From assembly GCA_965223825.1 (NCBI GenBank), contig OZ245018.1, forward strand, positions 3,263,961 to 3,327,960: DNA of 64,000 nucleotides. Reading direction: 5' to 3'. Source of the stretch: CAJXQU01 sp965223825 (GTDB lineage: Bacteria; Pseudomonadota; Gammaproteobacteria; CAJXQU01). The notes under the pieces were generated by a model. It made no database searches. It saw only the letters and a program-made list of their open reading frames with translations, and was not told the origin of the DNA. A program made the position numbers and the translations under genes. This document shows positions 61,272 through 64,000 of the stretch, piece after piece (position 1 is the stretch's first letter; each line of letters begins with the position of its first letter).

Positions 61272-63626
61272 CTAGAATAGTTGTTCTGTTATACCGCTTG
61301 CTGATCCACGCGAATTTGATCCCGCAACAGCATCTGATTGTTTCGGTGTATTCTCAACGCGGAAAATTTCCACCAAACTACTTTTTTGCCCTTCTGAAGC
61401 AAGCAACCCGGTTCTGCGATCAATGGCCAGTTCGACGAGACCTTCTGGCCTAACTGGAGGGCTTTCAGGCATGCCGTCTAACGCGACGCGCATGTAATCG
61501 ATCCACATCGGCAACGCTGCGCGCCCCCCGGTTTCAGGATTCCCGAGAGGTCGCACTTGATCAAACCCGACCCAAGCCGTGGCGACGACTTCGCGGTTAA
61601 ACCCTGAAAACCATGCATCTTTCTGATCGTTGGTAGTACCCGTTTTACCGGAAAGATCGTGTCGATTCAAAACCAGCGCACGCTTACCAGTACCGCGTTT
61701 GATCACGTCTTGCATCATGGAAGCAAGAATGTACATGGTGCGAGAATCAACCACCGGTTTTGCCACACCGGGCTGTTCCATCTCGATCGCTGTACATTCA
61801 CGGCAAACGCGATCAGGCGTAGCTTGGAAAAGAATCTCACCAGTATCCGCCGATTCAATCCGATCAATAAAATACGGCGTGACTTTATAACCGCCATTTG
61901 CGATCACCGCATAGGCGGTTGCCAGTTCCAAGGGGGACACAGCACCACTACCTAAAGATAATGACAGATCACGCGGTAAACGTGATGAATCGAACCCAAA
62001 ATTCGACACGTAGTTCAAGGCATTTCGAATGCCGACCGAACGCAGTAATCGAATCGAAATTAAGTTTCTGGAATATGTCAGTGCTTCACGTAAACGCGTT
62101 GGCCCCCGGTATTTACCACTGTAATTCTCAGGCCGCCAAGTATCTTCCAAGCCGGGATCATCAAACACGACAGGCGCATCATTCACTAACGAAGCGGCGG
62201 TGTATTGGCCATCTAATGCGGCGGAATAAATGAATGGCTTAAAACTAGATCCTGGTTGACGGTGCGCTTGCACAACCCGGTTATATTTACTGTGTTCAAA
62301 ATCAAACCCACCTACCAACGCAAGCACTGCACCGTCGTTCGGTGAAAGTGAGACTAACGCGCCTTCAACATCAGGGATTTGGGTAAGTTTCCATCCTTCA
62401 TCCCCTTGTACGACGCGGATTACATCGCCAGTGGCCATGATATCTGCGGTATTACGTGGCGTCCGATCGGTGCGGTTTTCATCAACATAGCGCCGCGCCC
62501 AAGACATGCCGTTCCATTCGATCGTACTGAAACCCACATTATCTATATAAATGTCCGCAGATTTATCGGTTAAACCCACCACCAACGCGGGCTTCAAGCC
62601 GCCGATTTCGACATATTCATCGAGTAACGCTTGCCATTCACCTTCACTACTGGTCGGATCAAGTTCGAAATGGTGTTCTGCACCACGATAACCGTGACGT
62701 TTGTCGTAGTTGCGTAGGGCCAGTCGTAAGGCCTGATCAGCACCTTCTTGTAAGCGATTATTGATCGTTGTGTAAACCTTAAACCCCTTGGTATAGGCCT
62801 CGTCACCGTATTGCTCGATCATGTAGCTGCGCACCATTTCAGCCACGTATGGTGAACTCACTTCTGAGGTTCGACGATGAATTTTAGCGGTGATCGGTTC
62901 AGCAGTCGCCTTATCGTACGCAGCCTGATCAATATCACCGAGGCTTAACATCCTACCCAACACATAGTCGCGACGTTGCTTTGCTCGCTCTGGATTGGTC
63001 ACCGGGTTCATTCGCGACGGAGCTTTAGGTAATCCAGCCATCATGGCGGCTTGCGCCAAGGTCAGATCGGCCAATGGCACACCGTAATAAAGTTCGGATG
63101 CAGCTGCGATGCCGTAAGCGCGGTGGCCGAGATAAATTTTATTGAAATACAGTTCGAGAATGTCTTCTTTACTTAACTCACGTTCGATTTTCAACGCTAG
63201 AAGAATTTCGTTAATTTTACGAATGTAAGTTTTTTCACTCGAGAGGAAGAAGTTACGCGCAACCTGCATGGTAATGGTACTACCACCTTGCGTCTTTTCG
63301 CCGGTTTGGATTAACAAGGCTACAGCACGTGCTAGTCCCTGCCAATCAACACCCGGATGTTCAAAAAACCGATCATCCTCAGAAGCTAAAAAAGCATTCA
63401 CAAGAACAGGAGGGACTTCTTCATAATTGACAGGATCCCGACGCTTCTCGCCGAATTCTGACATCAAAGAGCCTTCTTTGCTGTAAACCCGTAACGGTAC
63501 AGAAAACTGTGCGTCCTGCAATGACGCGGTTGATGGCAACCCGGGCAATAAGGTGTAAATGCCCCCAGCGACGGCCACCACGGACATCAATATTAAAAAA
63601 AACAACAGGTTAATTAAGAATCTCAT
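61272..63626 (-). CDS. mrcA: Penicillin-binding protein 1A
   Basis: This 784-residue class A PBP has a membrane anchor (FLINLLFFLILMSVVAVAGGIYTLL), a transglycosylase domain with EDDRFFEHPGVDWQGL, GGSTITMQVARNFFL and KINEILLALKIERELSKEDIL, and a transpeptidase domain with the serine in GSSFKPFIYSAAL, YSRNLISIRLL as the SxN motif, and SGKTGTTNDQKDAWF as KTG. The start ATG 63624-63626 is chosen over a longer frame lacking a signal. It faces pilM across 277 bases, a standard gammaproteobacterial arrangement, and appears to be a single-gene unit. Confidence 0.95.
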   Translation of the reverse strand: MRFLINLLFFLILMSVVAVAGGIYTLLPGLPSTASLQDAQFSVPLRVYSKEGSLMSEFGEKRRDPVNYEEVPPVLVNAFLASEDDRFFEHPGVDWQGLARAVALLIQTGEKTQGGSTITMQVARNFFLSSEKTYIRKINEILLALKIERELSKEDILELYFNKIYLGHRAYGIAAASELYYGVPLADLTLAQAAMMAGLPKAPSRMNPVTNPERAKQRRDYVLGRMLSLGDIDQAAYDKATAEPITAKIHRRTSEVSSPYVAEMVRSYMIEQYGDEAYTKGFKVYTTINNRLQEGADQALRLALRNYDKRHGYRGAEHHFELDPTSSEGEWQALLDEYVEIGGLKPALVVGLTDKSADIYIDNVGFSTIEWNGMSWARRYVDENRTDRTPRNTADIMATGDVIRVVQGDEGWKLTQIPDVEGALVSLSPNDGAVLALVGGFDFEHSKYNRVVQAHRQPGSSFKPFIYSAALDGQYTAASLVNDAPVVFDDPGLEDTWRPENYSGKYRGPTRLREALTYSRNLISIRLLRSVGIRNALNYVSNFGFDSSRLPRDLSLSLGSGAVSPLELATAYAVIANGGYKVTPYFIDRIESADTGEILFQATPDRVCRECTAIEMEQPGVAKPVVDSRTMYILASMMQDVIKRGTGKRALVLNRHDLSGKTGTTNDQKDAWFSGFNREVVATAWVGFDQVRPLGNPETGGRAALPMWIDYMRVALDGMPESPPVRPEGLVELAIDRRTGLLASEGQKSSLVEIFRVENTPKQSDAVAGSNSRGSASGITEQLF

Positions 63627-63872
63627 GGCTTTACGACCGACCGCTATCTCCCTAAACACATCTGGCCCGAAACTTGCTGAAATATAAACGCAGATTGTCA
63701 ACAGACCGTGAGCGTGAATATTACAGGAATTGACAGGGTGACCGATACCCTGCTTGCAGGCCCGTGATTATTCTCGTGAGGGCGTCTGCAAAAATAACAG
63801 TTGTGAGCGTGATGAGATGACATTCGATTTAGTCAAGAATTCAATCTCATCACTAAACGTCACTATTAATGC

Positions 63873-63888
63873 GACTGAAAGTTCAGTC
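63873..63888. promoter_or_regulatory. Palindrome ahead of pilM
   Basis: GACTGAAAGTTCAGTC is an inverted repeat with 7-base arms around an AG centre, 15 bases before the pilM start. It could be an operator or a small RNA hairpin in the leader; no binding protein is suggested. Confidence 0.35.
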
Positions 63889-63903
63889 AACGGGAAATGT
63901 ATC

Positions 63904-64000
63904 GTGTCATTGTTCAAGAAAAAGTCAGCGCCAATGGTCGGTGTCGATATCAGCTCCACATCAGTGAAGTTGCTGGAATTATCGCACACCAGTAAAGGCT
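63904..64000 (+). CDS. pilM: Type IV pilus assembly protein PilM (partial)
   Basis: Only the first 32 codons are present. The GTG start at 63904 gives VSLFKKKSAPMVGVDISSTS followed by VKLLEL, the opening of the actin-like ATPase PilM, which links PilN to the pilus motor at the inner membrane. The divergent mrcA supports the call, since mrcA and pilMNOPQ commonly face each other in gammaproteobacteria. The gene continues beyond the right edge. Confidence 0.85.
   Translation, partial: MSLFKKKSAPMVGVDISSTSVKLLELSHTSKG

Noticed and set aside
63730..63760. TTGACA near 63730 as a pilM promoter
   Set aside because: No minus 10 hexamer is found at 16-18 bases, so the promoter cannot be placed.

Overview
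The window reads as a chromosomal segment of a Gram-negative gammaproteobacterium. It carries lipid A and core-LPS genes, a TonB receptor, DsbD, ApaG, PBP1A facing pilM, and gene neighbourhoods that recur in gammaproteobacteria: glnE-ilvE beside waa genes, ilvA facing rpiA, thiS-thiG-trmB, a SPOR protein downstream of priA, and fxsA facing cutA-dsbD. Moderate G+C, a flavocytochrome c sulfide dehydrogenase pair and a PQQ alcohol dehydrogenase would suit a marine sulfur- or methylotroph-related lineage such as Thiotrichales or Methylophaga-like bacteria, but that placement is only inference. No tRNA, rRNA, CRISPR array, prophage or intact insertion sequence was seen. GATC tetramers look clearly over-represented.

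Layout. 0-6.7 kb: two acyltransferase-3 membrane proteins, a YpfJ-type zinc metallopeptidase, a stand-alone molybdopterin oxidoreductase and a DUF1287 protein. 6.8-10.5 kb: panE, an orphan ParA ATPase, apaG, a Nudix hydrolase, tag and a small unknown gene. 10.5-13.7 kb: two Fur-box-like sites between that unknown gene and a porin / flavinylated FMN-binding protein / PepSY / LprI-like set, probably an iron-responsive electron-transfer or iron-reduction module. 13.8-15.7 kb: xthA, a ZrgA-like His-rich protein and HupE, probably metal handling. 15.7-21.6 kb: a YajG-like lipoprotein, a class II aldolase, ilvA, rpiA and a TPR-OGT glycosyltransferase. 21.8-26.2 kb: a 52-codon gene, sulfide dehydrogenase subunits, and a PQQ dehydrogenase-glutaredoxin-cupin operon. 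26.3-33.8 kb: the LPS core cluster. 33.9-39.4 kb: an unknown gene, a zinc-finger gene, ilvE, glnE and a PNPOx-like protein. 39.5-41.7 kb: groSL with superimposed sigma-32, sigma-70 and CIRCE elements. 41.7-44.6 kb: a gene-poor AT-rich stretch with an orphan radical SAM enzyme and a decayed DUF347 gene. 44.6-49.5 kb: eptA-dgkA-PAP2 and a two-component system, a compact lipid A remodelling unit. 49.5-55.9 kb: TonB receptor, fxsA, cutA, dsbD, a TlpA thioredoxin and a DMT-type protein. 56-64 kb: trmB, thiG, a thiS with an unusual C-terminal tail, a SPOR protein, priA, an unknown gene, mrcA, and the start of pilM.

Working together. DsbD and TlpA supply periplasmic reductant. The waa cluster builds the LPS core, which the EptA set can later modify; DgkA would recycle the diacylglycerol that EptA releases. 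The Fur-flanked module may reduce or import iron. FccAB would feed sulfide electrons into the respiratory chain. Start codons were moved from the longest reading frame wherever a signal peptide, Shine-Dalgarno site or family length favoured a shorter protein; each case is stated.
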